Source: Gammaproteobacteria bacterium (GTDB taxonomy: Bacteria > Pseudomonadota > Gammaproteobacteria > Chromatiales > Chromatiaceae). Taken from it: DNA of 32,388 nucleotides. The translations under genes were made by a program, and so were the position numbers. Within the stretch, counting starts at the first letter, position 1, and each line of letters starts with the position of its first letter. The stretch is from contig JAABSM010000045.1 in the NCBI GenBank assembly GCA_011390365.1, positions 1-32,388 on the forward strand. The letters are read 5' to 3'. Below are positions 16,384 through 25,490 of this stretch, in pieces. The notes below the pieces were generated by a model. The model saw nothing but the letters and a program-made list of their open reading frames with translations, had not been told where the DNA came from and searched no databases.

Positions 16384-16782
16384 TCATAGACCGACGGGAA
16401 CGAACTCGCCATCCCGGAAACGCCCGCTCTGGCGAACGCCGTTGGCGGCGATGCGGTCGATCAGGCCCGGCTGTTCGGGGCTGGCTTCGTAACGCCAGTT
16501 GGCTTTGGTGACATTGCGCGCCAGTTCGCCGCTCTCCCGTCGTTGCTCCACGGCGGCGAAAACCGCATCCGTATCCAGCGGCCTGGCTTGGCGGGGATTG
16601 ATCTTGACCTCGGCGAGATCCTCCATCAGGTAGAGCAGGTCCTCGCTGGAGGCGCCGCGGGCGACTCGCTTGCCGATTTCGGCCCAGTATTCCAGTTGCT
16701 TGGGGGTGGTGCGCTTGTAGAGCATCGCCTCGCTCTCCGCTTCCCGCACCAGATCATCACTCAAACGTATCGCCGTGGACAT
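16384..16782 (-). CDS. ParD-like antitoxin family protein
   Basis: This 132-residue protein begins MSTAIRLSDDLVREAESEAM, followed by YKRTTPKQLEYWAEIGK, which matches the ParD-like antitoxin family: a ribbon-helix-helix N-terminus with the conserved PKQ(I/L)EYWA motif. The C-terminal half (about 65-132) is longer than the usual short members and ends FRDGEFVPVGL. AGGAG lies upstream of the ATG at suitable spacing. No toxin gene is found on either side, so it is an orphan or a transcription regulator. TTGCTAC direct repeats upstream (16804-16830) may be its own operator. Confidence 0.72.
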   Translation of the reverse strand: MSTAIRLSDDLVREAESEAMLYKRTTPKQLEYWAEIGKRVARGASSEDLLYLMEDLAEVKINPRQARPLDTDAVFAAVEQRRESGELARNVTKANWRYEASPEQPGLIDRIAANGVRQSGRFRDGEFVPVGL

Positions 16783-16803
16783 GCTGCTCTCTCCTGTTGC
16801 ATC

Positions 16804-16830
16804 TTGCTACAAAGCATAGCGGATTGCTAC
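16804..16830 (-). promoter_or_regulatory. Possible autoregulatory operator of the ParD-like gene
   Basis: TTGCTAC is repeated at 16804-16810 and 16824-16830, a period of 20 bp or about two helical turns, with a partly inverted copy (CATAGC, 16815-16820) between. It lies 22-48 nt upstream of the ParD-like start, where ribbon-helix-helix antitoxins bind their own promoters. Confidence 0.4.
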
Positions 16831-17120
16831 GCCCGCGCCAAGGGCGGATGTTGGTCTCGGTCAGCAGCCTGGGGGCCGGTCAAAATTCAGCTGGACAAGT
16901 TTGACATGAGCTTCGAGCTTCGAGCCGCGAGCTTCCAGAAGCTAGCTACCACTGCCACTGGCTGCCGAAACGAGTAAACAAGGCCTGTCTCGTGGTCATC
17001 ACGATAGCCAGCAGTGATCGTGACGATCATCAAGTTTCGTTGGCCAACTTCCCGATTTCAGGCGATAAATGGCGCCAGGAACCCGGTGTCGGGTTGGCTT
17101 GGTCGCAACGGGAGTCGGGC
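16831..17120 (+). promoter_or_regulatory. Upstream region of the ATP-grasp operon, with a 15-bp palindrome
   Basis: The 338-bp gap between the ParD-like gene and the ATP-grasp gene (16783-17120) holds no gene. At 17015-17029 there is a perfect palindrome TGATCGT-G-ACGATCA, 92-106 nt upstream of the ATG, with a related ATCACGAT at 16998-17005. Around 16908-16955 the sequence is a run of GAGCTTCGAG-type repeats. A GGGAG Shine-Dalgarno precedes the ATG at 17121. An in-frame GTG at 16992 could extend the protein by 43 residues, but that part resembles nothing. Confidence 0.45.
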
Positions 17121-19262
17121 ATGAAAATCGCCGTTATCTATAATCGGGAATCCCAGAAGGTCATCAATCTTTTCGGGCAGCCGAATCGGGAAAAATACGG
17201 CCTCAAGGCGATCGATCGTATCGTCAACTCCCTCAGGAAGGGAGGCCATCAGGCGATCGCCCTGGAGGGGGACAAGGACCTGATCGACAACCTGGAGGAG
17301 TTCATGCCGCGGGCGATGGTGGGCGAGCGTCCGGGGATGGCCTTCAATCTCTCCTACGGCATTCAGGGTCAGGCCCGCTATACCCACGTGCCCGGCATCC
17401 TGGAGATGGTCGGCGTGCCCTACGTGGGTTCCGGCCCGCTGGCCCACTCCCTGGCGCTGGATAAAGTGGTGGCGAAGATGCTGTTCGTGCAGAACGGCGT
17501 GCCGACCCCGGAGTTCGCGGTGTTGCAGGACGCCTCCTTCGAGATGCCGCGGCTGTCCTTTCCGCTGATCGTCAAACCCAAGAACGAGGCGGTCTCCTTT
17601 GGCCTGCGCATCGTCAACGACGAGGCGGAGCTGCGCGAGGCGGCCCAGCGTATCTTCGAGGAGTTCAATCAACCGGTGCTGGTAGAGCGCTACATCGAGG
17701 GGCGGGAGATCAATGTCGGCCTGCTCGGCAACAATACCCCGGAGGCCTTCGTGCCGGCGGAGCTGAACTTCGGCGAGGGCGGCCCGCGCATCTATACCGA
17801 AGATGACAAGAAACAGAAATCCGGGCGTACCGTCGGCGTCATCTGCCCCGCGCCCATCTCGCCGGAGCTGACCGCCGAGGCCCAGCGCATCGCCATCCGC
17901 GCCTTTCAGGTGCTGGGCTGTTACGACTGCGCCCGCGTTGACATGCGCCTGGATGACGAGGGCAATCTCTATATTCTTGAAATCAACAGCCTGCCCAGCC
18001 TCGGCGAACACGGCTCCTACGTGGCGGCGGCGGAGCACATGGGGCTCGACTTCCCGGCGCTGATCAATCGACTGGTCGAGGTAGCCGCCTCGCGCTACTT
18101 CGGCACCCCCAATCCGCCCCAGCTCGGCGGTCGGCGCAAGGCGCTGGATCGAAGTGTCTTCGCCTTTCTCACCGAGCGGCGGGATGGGCTCGAAAAGAAG
18201 CTTCAGCAATGGGTCAATGTCTCCAGCCGTTCTACCGATGTGGTCGGTATTCAGTACGCCCTGGAACGCTTCGGCGAAGAGATGAACGAGCTGGGGTTGA
18301 CGCCCATCGCCGAGTACTGTGATGCGCCCCATGTGCAGGCTTGGGGGACCGCTCAGGGCTTTGACAACGGCACCCTGCTGGTGGGACATCTCGATGTCCC
18401 CTTCAACCCGGTACTGGGGGCGGAACACTTTCATCGCGACCCGGAATTTCTCTTTGGCGAGGGGGTGGGGACCAGTCGCGCGCCGCTGGTGTCGGCCCTA
18501 TACGCCCTCAAGGCGTTACGTTTCAGCCGCAGACTCAAGCAACTGCCCATCGGCGTCATCTTCTATACCGACGAGGGGCGCGATTGCGTGGAGAGCAGTC
18601 CGGTGTTGCAGAGGGCGATGCAGCAGGCGGCGCGGGTGATGGTGCTGCGCCCCGCCAACAAGGATAACGCCCTGATCCTGCAACGGCGCGGCCAGCGCCG
18701 CTATCGGCTGGTGATGGAGGGGGCGCCCCTCAAGCTCGGTCAGGTCGCCGCCAAGCCCGATGTGATGCGTACCCTGATCAATCGTCTCGACGCCCTGACC
18801 TCCCTGACCTCGCGCAAGGAGCGGGTGGCGGTGGCGGCGGTGGAGATGCGCACCGAGGCCTATCCGCGCATGCTGCCCCATCGCGCCATCGTCACCTTGC
18901 AGGTCTCCTATCCCAATGTGCGCAAGGCCAACGAGCTGGAGGCCCGGATGCGCGAGATCCTGAGCAAGGAGCGGGCGACCCTGTCGCTGCTCTCCGACCG
19001 CCCGGCGCTGCCGACCCGGCGCATCAACGAGGCCTTTTATCGGGAGTATCGGGAGTGCGCCGAGCAGTGGCAGATCCCCATCGACCGCGCCTCGTCGTTG
19101 TGGCCGTCGGTGGCGGGACTCGCCCCCGCGGATACGCCGGTGCTGTGCGGCGTCGGACCCTCCGCCCAGGGCCTCTACACCGGCCAGGAGAAGGTCTCCC
19201 GCATCAGTCTGATTCAGCAAACCCTGCTGCTGGCGGAGTTCCTGCTCGCCAGCCATCGTTGA
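17121..19262 (+). CDS. ATP-grasp ligase fused to degenerate M20 peptidase-like domain
   Basis: This 713-residue protein has an N-terminal half (about 1-325) that is a D-Ala-D-Ala-ligase-type ATP-grasp enzyme: MKIAVIYNRES start, VPYVGSGPLAHSLALDK, ATP lysines in FPLIVKPKNE (K152, K154), VERYIEGREINVG, and Mg ligands D274, E287 and N289 in RVDMRLDDEGNLYILEINSL. These enzymes join a carboxylate to an amine using ATP. The second half (about 365-713) follows the M20/M28 peptidase pattern: GHLDVP with H423 and D425, and YTDEG with E485. The other expected metal ligands look replaced: T451 for the bridging Asp, G486 for the second Glu, and LYTGQE instead of AHTPNE near the end. It is therefore perhaps a non-metal or inactive domain. 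It starts an operon with GGT and an FGase-family gene. The ligated substrates are unknown. Confidence 0.82.
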   Translation: MKIAVIYNRESQKVINLFGQPNREKYGLKAIDRIVNSLRKGGHQAIALEGDKDLIDNLEEFMPRAMVGERPGMAFNLSYGIQGQARYTHVPGILEMVGVPYVGSGPLAHSLALDKVVAKMLFVQNGVPTPEFAVLQDASFEMPRLSFPLIVKPKNEAVSFGLRIVNDEAELREAAQRIFEEFNQPVLVERYIEGREINVGLLGNNTPEAFVPAELNFGEGGPRIYTEDDKKQKSGRTVGVICPAPISPELTAEAQRIAIRAFQVLGCYDCARVDMRLDDEGNLYILEINSLPSLGEHGSYVAAAEHMGLDFPALINRLVEVAASRYFGTPNPPQLGGRRKALDRSVFAFLTERRDGLEKKLQQWVNVSSRSTDVVGIQYALERFGEEMNELGLTPIAEYCDAPHVQAWGTAQGFDNGTLLVGHLDVPFNPVLGAEHFHRDPEFLFGEGVGTSRAPLVSALYALKALRFSRRLKQLPIGVIFYTDEGRDCVESSPVLQRAMQQAARVMVLRPANKDNALILQRRGQRRYRLVMEGAPLKLGQVAAKPDVMRTLINRLDALTSLTSRKERVAVAAVEMRTEAYPRMLPHRAIVTLQVSYPNVRKANELEARMREILSKERATLSLLSDRPALPTRRINEAFYREYRECAEQWQIPIDRASSLWPSVAGLAPADTPVLCGVGPSAQGLYTGQEKVSRISLIQQTLLLAEFLLASHR

Positions 19263-19274
19263 GGAGCGACCGCC

Positions 19275-20879
19275 ATGATACCGCGTGTGGATGAGTTGGA
19301 GAGCCGGGATCCGGGACCGGCGGGCCAGCCGCGCCCGCAACGGGTCGGCGCCGCGCGCCAGGGCATGGTCAGCAGCCAGCACTACCTCGCCACCGAGGCG
19401 GGGCGGCGCATGTTCGCCGCCGGCGGCAACGCCATGGACGCGGCGGTGGCCGCCGCCTTTGCCCTGGGCGTCGTCGAACCGGCGGCCTCGGGCCTGGGCG
19501 GTCAGACCATGATGCTGATCCATCACGCGGAATCGGGGCGCGATATCGCCCTCGACGGCTCCTCCCGCGCCCCCAACCGGGTCAATCCCGGCATGCTCGC
19601 CAAGCGCAAGCGCCGCCTCGGCCACACCGCCACCACCGTGCCCAGCACCCCGGCGGTGCTGGCCTACGCCCTGGATCGCTATGGCAGCATGAGCCCGCGC
19701 GAGGTGTTGCAACCCGCCATCGAATACGCCGAACAGGGCTACCCGGTGAGCCAGTTGCAGCACGACCTGACGCTGCGCGAACTCAAACGCATGCAGCGGG
19801 GAACCGCCGCGCCCCTGTTTCTGCGCAATGGCCGTCGCGCCTTCGGGGTGGGGCAGACCTTTCGGCAACCGATCCTGGCGCGCACCTATCGGCGCCTGGC
19901 GGACGCCGGGATCGAGGACTTCTATCTTGGCGATATCTCGCGGCGCATCGTCGCCGACATGGAGGCCCACGGGGGTTATATTCACGCCGACGATCTGGCC
20001 CAGATCCCCTATCCGGTCGAGCGTTCGCCGCTGGAGGCCCGTTTTCGCGGCCTCAAGGTGCGCACCCTGGCAGAGCCGGGGGCGGGCAGGGTGCTGGTCG
20101 AGTCCCTCAATATCCTCACCTCCCTGCGCAGCAGCAAACTCGACCCCGACTCCCCCGAAGGGGTATTGGCGCTGGTGGAGGTGCTGCGCCAGGCCAACAC
20201 CGACCGCCAGGACCGCCCCTACGACCGCCACCTGCACGCCCAGCACGGCGACGAACGGATGCTGCGCAAGAGCTATGCCAAGAAGGTGGCGCTGGGCATT
20301 CGCGAACGGCTCGACAGTCTGCGCGGCGAGACCACCCACCTCTCGGCCATGGACGGCGACGGCAACGCGGTGGCCCTGACCCAATCCATCGAACGGGTCT
20401 ACGGCAGCTTCGCCGCCGCGCCGGAACTGGGCTTTCTCTACAACAACTACATGAGCGCCTTCGACTACAGCGACTACAGCCACCCCTACTATCTGCGCCC
20501 CAACGCCGCGCCCTGGGCCAGCGTCGCCCCGACGCTGGTGTTCAAGGAAGGGCGGCCGTGGCTGGCGATCGGCTCGCCGGGCTCCGAGCGCATCGTCTCG
20601 GCGGTGGTGCAGGTACTGTTGCGCCTGGTGCGCGGCGAACACCCCTTCAAGGCGGTGGATGCACCGCGCCTGCACTGCTCGGTGGATGGCAAGGTCTCCA
20701 TGGAGCTGTCGCGCATGCGGGATGACCTGGTCCCGATGCTGGAGCAACTGGGCTACGAGATCGACGAGCGGGACCCCTACTCCTTCTACCTCGGCTGCGT
20801 GCAACTGGTGCTCAACGACGGCAGCAAGCTGATCGGCGTCGCCGACCCGCGTCGCGACGGCTCGGCCCAGGGGGTGTGA
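19275..20879 (+). CDS. Gamma-glutamyltransferase family protein, no signal peptide
   Basis: This 534-residue Ntn-hydrolase resembles gamma-glutamyltranspeptidases, which self-cleave and transfer or hydrolyse gamma-glutamyl groups. It shows GMVSSQHYLATEAGRRMFAAG and GGNAMDAAVAAAFALGVVEP at the N-terminus, the processing site GETTHLSAMDGDGNAVA with T353 as the likely new N-terminal nucleophile, and GSPGSERI (433-440). Typical GGTs are periplasmic, but here residues 1-30 are polar and Pro-rich with no hydrophobic core, so a cytoplasmic location is predicted. GAGGAG precedes the ATG; the gene starts 12 nt after the ATP-grasp stop and ends 1 nt before the next ATG, so all three are one transcription unit. 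The substrate may be the ligase product, which is inference. Confidence 0.9.
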   Translation: MIPRVDELESRDPGPAGQPRPQRVGAARQGMVSSQHYLATEAGRRMFAAGGNAMDAAVAAAFALGVVEPAASGLGGQTMMLIHHAESGRDIALDGSSRAPNRVNPGMLAKRKRRLGHTATTVPSTPAVLAYALDRYGSMSPREVLQPAIEYAEQGYPVSQLQHDLTLRELKRMQRGTAAPLFLRNGRRAFGVGQTFRQPILARTYRRLADAGIEDFYLGDISRRIVADMEAHGGYIHADDLAQIPYPVERSPLEARFRGLKVRTLAEPGAGRVLVESLNILTSLRSSKLDPDSPEGVLALVEVLRQANTDRQDRPYDRHLHAQHGDERMLRKSYAKKVALGIRERLDSLRGETTHLSAMDGDGNAVALTQSIERVYGSFAAAPELGFLYNNYMSAFDYSDYSHPYYLRPNAAPWASVAPTLVFKEGRPWLAIGSPGSERIVSAVVQVLLRLVRGEHPFKAVDAPRLHCSVDGKVSMELSRMRDDLVPMLEQLGYEIDERDPYSFYLGCVQLVLNDGSKLIGVADPRRDGSAQGV

Positions 20880-20880
20880 C

Positions 20881-21603
20881 ATGACCTTGCCGCTATTGAT
20901 CTCGGTACCCCACGGCGGGTTGCGGACTCCCGAAGAAGTGGCCGACCTGAATCGCCTGAGCGAGGCGGAAATCCTTGCCGATGGCGATGAACAATCCTTC
21001 GCCATCTACGGGCCGCTGCAAGGCGAAGTGCGGGCCTATCATCAGGCCGCCATCGCCCGCGCCTTCGTCGACCTCAACCGCCGCGACGACGATTTCTCCC
21101 GCGACGGCGTGATCAAGACCCATACCTGCTGGGATGTGCCGGTCTATCGCCAACCGCCGGATCCACTCACCATCAAGCGTCTGCTAGACCGCTACTATCG
21201 CCCCTATCACGCCACCCTCAGTCGCCTGGGCAAGGGCGCGGTGATCTTGGGCATCGACTGCCACACCATGGCCGCCCACGGCCCGCCGGTCGGCCCCGAC
21301 CCCGGCGCCGAGCGCCCCCAGGTCTGCATTGGCAGCGCCGACGGCGTCTGCCCCCGCTTCTGGGCGAGATCCATGCAACGCTGCTTTCAGGCCCACTTCC
21401 CCGGCCGCGTCACCCTCGACCACCCCTTCGCCGGCGGCCACATCACCCGCACCCACGGCAGAGAGATCCCCTGGGTGCAGATCGAGATCTCCCGCGGCGA
21501 CTTCGCCACCCCCCAACAGAAGGCGAGCTGGGTGCAGGGTGCGATCCAGGCCTGGGTGGAGCTGCATCTTGGGGTTGAGAGCGGGGGAGGGCGGGCGGCT
21601 TAG
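20881..21603 (+). CDS. N-formylglutamate amidohydrolase family protein
   Basis: This 240-residue protein belongs to the N-formylglutamate amidohydrolase (HutG-type, FGase) family of zinc amidohydrolases related to M14/M20 folds. Family features seen are LLISVPHGG at the start (metal-binding His), DLNRRDDDF, DCHTMAAHGP and the late HPFAGGHITRTHG and VQIEISRG segments. In histidine breakdown FGase releases formate from N-formylglutamate, but no hut genes are here, and operon context with the ATP-grasp ligase and GGT points to another gamma-glutamyl or N-acyl-glutamate substrate. The start is fixed by the 1-nt gap to the GGT stop. A terminator follows at 21696-21729. Confidence 0.88.
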   Translation: MTLPLLISVPHGGLRTPEEVADLNRLSEAEILADGDEQSFAIYGPLQGEVRAYHQAAIARAFVDLNRRDDDFSRDGVIKTHTCWDVPVYRQPPDPLTIKRLLDRYYRPYHATLSRLGKGAVILGIDCHTMAAHGPPVGPDPGAERPQVCIGSADGVCPRFWARSMQRCFQAHFPGRVTLDHPFAGGHITRTHGREIPWVQIEISRGDFATPQQKASWVQGAIQAWVELHLGVESGGGRAA

Positions 21604-21695
21604 GCGAATTCCGAGAAAATATCCGCCAAAGTCGTTTTGTAAAACAGGGGGTAATCTGCCTGACACAGGGGGAGATTGATGGAGTCGCGAAATCG

Positions 21696-21729
21696 GGCGG
21701 GAGGGCCATGAACGGCCTCCCGCCTTTTT
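21696..21729 (+). terminator. Terminator of the ATP-grasp operon
   Basis: A long GGCGGGAGG / CCTCCCGCC stem with an inner GCC/GGC extension and an ATGAAC loop is followed by TTTTT (21725-21729). It lies between the converging FGase-family gene and glgB. The hairpin could also act on the minus strand, though there only a short T-run follows. Confidence 0.85.
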
Positions 21730-21739
21730 CGTGGTCCGC

Positions 21740-23944
21740 TCAGTCCGGCTTCTCTTCTCCAATATAGGAGATCACCACCCCCGCCAGTGGCGGCAGGGTC
21801 AGGGTGATGGAGCAGGGCCGATCCATCCAGGGCTTTTCTTCGGCGAGGATGGGTTCGGGGCCGTTGCCGATGTTGCTGCCGCCGTAGTATTCCGAGTCGG
21901 AGTTGAGGGCCTCGCGGTAGTAGCCGGGGAGGGGGACGCCGATGCGGTAGTCGTGGCGGGGGATGGGGGTGAGGTTGAGGATGACGATCATCTGTTCGTC
22001 ATCTTCGCCCTTGCGCAGGAAGCTGAGGGTGGATTGGGAGGAGTCGTGGCAGTCGATCCATTCGAAGCCTTTCCAGTCGAACTCAAAGCGATAGAGGGCG
22101 GGGCTCTCGCGGTAGAGGGTGGCGAGGTCCTTGACCAGCCGCTTCATGCCGCTGTGCAGGGGGTATTCGAGCAGCCACCAGTCGACGGTGGAGGCGCTGT
22201 TCCACTCGCTGCCCTGGGCGAATTCGGTGCCCATGAAGAGCAGTTTCTTGCCCGGGTGGGTGAACTGGTAGGTATAGAGGGCGCGCAGGTTGGCGTGCTT
22301 CTGCCATTCGTCGCCGGGCATCTTGTTGAGCATGGAGCTCTTGCCGTGGACCACCTCGTCGTGGGAGAAGGGCAGTACGAAGTTCTCCGAGAAGGCGTAG
22401 AGCATGCTGAAGGTGAGCTTGTCATGGTGGTACTGGCGATGGATCGGGTCGTGCTCCATGAAGCTCAGGGTGTCGTTCATCCAGCCCATGTTCCACTTCA
22501 GGTCGAAACCGAGACCGCCGAGGTAGGTGGGGCGGCTGACCTGGGGCCAGGAGGTGGACTCCTCGGCGATGGTGAGGGTGCCGGGGCAATGTTTGTGGAC
22601 CGCTACGTTGAGGTCACGCAGGAAGTCGATGGCGTCGAGGTTCTCGCGCCCGCCGTGGACGTTGGGCAGCCATTCGCCTTCCTCACGGGAGTAGTCGAGG
22701 TAGAGCATGGAGGCGACGGCGTCGACGCGCAGGCCGTCGAGGTGCATCTCTTGCAGCCAGTAGACGGCGCTGGCGATGAGGAAGTTTTTCACCTCGTTGC
22801 GCCCGAAGTTGTAGATCAGGGTCGACCAGTCCTTGTGCTCGCCCATGCGCGGATCGGCGTGCTCGTAGAGCGGGGTGCCGTCGAAGCGGGCCAGGCCGTG
22901 GGCGTCCTTGGGGAAGTGGGCGGGCACCCAGTCGAGGATGATGCCGATGTCGTTGCGGTGGCAGTGGTCGACGAAGTAGCGGAAGTCGTCGGGGTCGCCA
23001 AAGCGGCTGGTGGGGGCGAAGTAGCCGGTGGCCTGATAGCCCCAGGAGAGGTCGAAGGGGTGTTCGGTGATGGGCAGCAGCTCGATATGGGTGAAGCCCA
23101 GCTCCTTGACGTAGTCGACCAGCTGGTGGGCGAGGTCGCGATAGTCGAGGAACTCCCCCTCCATGTTGCGCCGCCAGGAGCTCAGGTGGACCTCGTAGAC
23201 CGACATCGGGGTGTGCTGCCAGTCGAGCTTGGCGCGGTAGTCCATCCACTCGCCGTCGCCCCATTCATAGGCGCTGTTGCCGGCGATGATGGAGCCGGTG
23301 CGCGGGCGCAGCTCCTGGCGCTGGCCGTAGGGGTCGGCCTTCAGCAGCACCTCGCCGCTGTGGCGATTGCGCAGCTCGTACTTGTAGATATGGCCGGGTC
23401 CCAGGTCGGGCACGAACAGCTCCCACACGCCGCTGCCGCCGCGTACGCGCATGCCGTGACGGCGGCCGTCCCAGTCGTTGAAGTCGCCGACCACGCTGAC
23501 CCGCTCGGCGTTGGGCGCCCATACCGCGAAGCGAATGCCGCAAACGCCGTCCACCTCGTGTACATGGGCGCCGAGGAAGGTGTAGGCGTGGTGGTGGCGG
23601 CCCTCGCCGAACAGGTGCATATCGAGGTCGCCCACCTGGGGGCCATAGGTGTAGGGATCGTGCTCGATGTGTTCCCGATGGTCGTGGTCGCGCCAGATGA
23701 CGCGGTAGTGCTCCGGCAGCATCGAGGCGTCACCCCGCCATTCGAAGAAGTCGGTGTCGGGGATGCGCTCCATTTGCAGCCCGCCCTCGGCGATGGAGGC
23801 CTCCTGCGCCTGGGGGTTGAAGACCCGAATCACGGCTTGCTTGCCCTCCGGATGTCGCCCCAGGACCGCGAAGGGGTCGTGGTGTCGCGCCTCGATGATG
23901 CGCTTGAGCTCTTCGTTGATGCGTGGGGTAGCCATAGTGTTCAT
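21740..23944 (-). CDS. glgB: 1,4-alpha-glucan branching enzyme
   Basis: This 734-residue cytoplasmic GH13 enzyme introduces alpha-1,6 branches into glycogen. It has the N1 and CBM48-like domains ([21 protein letters not shown], 140-160) and a GH13 barrel with the catalytic triad D408 (DGLRVDAV), E461 (TIAEES) and D529 ([10 protein letters not shown]). Length matches E. coli GlgB (728). The start is uncertain between ATG 23944 (4 nt after the upstream stop) and ATG 23935 ([10 protein letters not shown]). The frame is open further upstream, but only as a shadow of the preceding gene. It is the last gene of the glycogen operon. Confidence 0.96.
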   Translation of the reverse strand: MNTMATPRINEELKRIIEARHHDPFAVLGRHPEGKQAVIRVFNPQAQEASIAEGGLQMERIPDTDFFEWRGDASMLPEHYRVIWRDHDHREHIEHDPYTYGPQVGDLDMHLFGEGRHHHAYTFLGAHVHEVDGVCGIRFAVWAPNAERVSVVGDFNDWDGRRHGMRVRGGSGVWELFVPDLGPGHIYKYELRNRHSGEVLLKADPYGQRQELRPRTGSIIAGNSAYEWGDGEWMDYRAKLDWQHTPMSVYEVHLSSWRRNMEGEFLDYRDLAHQLVDYVKELGFTHIELLPITEHPFDLSWGYQATGYFAPTSRFGDPDDFRYFVDHCHRNDIGIILDWVPAHFPKDAHGLARFDGTPLYEHADPRMGEHKDWSTLIYNFGRNEVKNFLIASAVYWLQEMHLDGLRVDAVASMLYLDYSREEGEWLPNVHGGRENLDAIDFLRDLNVAVHKHCPGTLTIAEESTSWPQVSRPTYLGGLGFDLKWNMGWMNDTLSFMEHDPIHRQYHHDKLTFSMLYAFSENFVLPFSHDEVVHGKSSMLNKMPGDEWQKHANLRALYTYQFTHPGKKLLFMGTEFAQGSEWNSASTVDWWLLEYPLHSGMKRLVKDLATLYRESPALYRFEFDWKGFEWIDCHDSSQSTLSFLRKGEDDEQMIVILNLTPIPRHDYRIGVPLPGYYREALNSDSEYYGGSNIGNGPEPILAEEKPWMDRPCSITLTLPPLAGVVISYIGEEKPD

Positions 23945-23948
23945 CCGT

Positions 23949-25409
23949 TCAGAAGTCATAATGCAGTATATCGTTAACGCGTCGGCAGATCTCGCGTCCG
24001 TAGTCGGTCCACAGCCCTTCGCCCCAGTAGCGATAGCAGCTGGTTTCGGCGGAGAGCAGGTGGAACAGGGCGTTGCGGTAGCGCGGGTCGGCGCTGGAGA
24101 CGCCCGGTTCGAGCACCGTGCGGTGGAAGTTGGCGCTGGCCTCCTCCATGGGCTTGAGGACGTTGTCGTAGCCCTTGACCCAGGAGAGGTTGCTGGTCCA
24201 GCTACCGCCCTCCATGTGGAAGCCATCCTCGTTGCCCAGTTCAGTGATCACGTCAGCTAGTGTATCAGGCCCGTCGCCCGGCTTCATGCGTTGCCAGATG
24301 CGATGTTGAAACAGGGGCTGGAGGACGGGGAAGTCCTCCTCGTTCAACCCCATCCGGGTGAGGTGCTCCAGATACTCGCTGACGTTCATCGCCGGGGTGT
24401 CGGAACCGCTGCTCTCGCGCATCACCTCGAAATACTTGTCTGGGAATTCGTTCATCATCACGCCGCCGTTCTCGCCGTCGGCGATCTGGGTCACCAGCGG
24501 TGGGACCTCTTTGCCGGCCAGCTCTACGCGGGAGAGCCCCTTGGCCTCGTAATAGGGCTGCATCTGGGCCACCAGCTTGGTGTCCGAGCCCTGGGTCTTG
24601 ACGATGGCGATGATGCTGGCGGTTTCGCCTTTGGAATTGGTGCAGACCAGACGATGGGGCAGATGGGGTTGACGCGGGTTCCTGCCGTCTTCCGGGTGCT
24701 CCACCGTGTGTTCCTGCACCAGCACCCAGTTGTAGCCGCAATCCTTGAGGGTCTTGACGAACTCATAGGCGACGTCCGGGTGGTTGGGCAGCGCCATCTC
24801 CGAGGGCGAGAAGCCGCGCACCCGCGCCAACGCCTCGTCACCGAAGATGGCGGCGAAGTGGTGTTGCCAGGCCTTCACATGCAACCGAAAATCCTGGATC
24901 GGGGTGGAGGGGGCGACGGCGTGGCCCCAGGGCGCCCCAAGCCACTCCACGCAGTGGCGATAACGCGGGTCGCGGGTGACCGCGCCGAGGGCGTCGAAGA
25001 CATCGTCCAGGCCCATTTCGCGCATGCCGTGAAGCAGGGTGCCCGAGTACTCCAGCATGATGCGGGGCTGCTTGCCTTCCTCCACCAGTTGCGGGATGAA
25101 CTCGCCGATGCGCTTGTAACACCAGTGGAAGACCGAGGCGTTGTGATTGTCGCCGAGTTCCGGGTGCTCCATCATGTGTCGCAGGTTGCTGATCAATGCG
25201 GCGGTGCGCAGGTCGTCGCCGCCGGCCGGTACCAGCGGCTGGTGCATGTGCAGGGCGCTGGCGCTGGCGGCGCGAACGCGACCGAAGTCGATGCCGCCCT
25301 GATCACGAAAGGCGGGCTGGTCGCGGCTGTCGGCGATGACACGTTCGATATGCGCTTCGTTGCCGCACAGGTTGGGAAGGCCGTCGATGGTTTCGGGTAG
25401 CTGGCTCAC
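23949..25409 (-). CDS. GH57 family glycoside hydrolase
   Basis: This 486-residue member of family GH57 belongs to a group of alpha-glucan hydrolases, branching enzymes and 4-alpha-glucanotransferases. Motif 1 is ALHMHQP (52-58), motif 3 [10 protein letters not shown] carries nucleophile E204, and motif 4 ADGENGG carries acid/base D311. The length is shorter than GH57 amylopullulanases and fits a single-barrel enzyme. It sits between glgA and glgB, 4 nt before glgB, so a role in glycogen remodelling or breakdown is likely. Whether it is an amylase or a transferase cannot be read from the sequence. It differs in length and sequence from the second GH57 at 27033-28217. Confidence 0.9.
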   Translation of the reverse strand: MSQLPETIDGLPNLCGNEAHIERVIADSRDQPAFRDQGGIDFGRVRAASASALHMHQPLVPAGGDDLRTAALISNLRHMMEHPELGDNHNASVFHWCYKRIGEFIPQLVEEGKQPRIMLEYSGTLLHGMREMGLDDVFDALGAVTRDPRYRHCVEWLGAPWGHAVAPSTPIQDFRLHVKAWQHHFAAIFGDEALARVRGFSPSEMALPNHPDVAYEFVKTLKDCGYNWVLVQEHTVEHPEDGRNPRQPHLPHRLVCTNSKGETASIIAIVKTQGSDTKLVAQMQPYYEAKGLSRVELAGKEVPPLVTQIADGENGGVMMNEFPDKYFEVMRESSGSDTPAMNVSEYLEHLTRMGLNEEDFPVLQPLFQHRIWQRMKPGDGPDTLADVITELGNEDGFHMEGGSWTSNLSWVKGYDNVLKPMEEASANFHRTVLEPGVSSADPRYRNALFHLLSAETSCYRYWGEGLWTDYGREICRRVNDILHYDF

Positions 25410-25490
25410 GCGGAGACTCCTGTGGTGATGTGGCGCGGGACGCGTCCGCGGAGGGACGCGCCGGAGGCGGGGCAGGGCGGTCTGCCCCGC

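Noticed and set aside
15336-16782. Zeta-like kinase plus ParD-like protein as one toxin-antitoxin pair
   Set aside because: They are 466 bp apart with repeats between, belong to unrelated module types, and the spacing does not fit an operon.
16992-17120. N-terminal extension of the ATP-grasp protein from GTG 16992
   Set aside because: The extra 43 residues match nothing expected, the GTG has no good ribosome-binding site, and ATG 17121 has GGGAG and gives the standard MKIAVIYNRES start.
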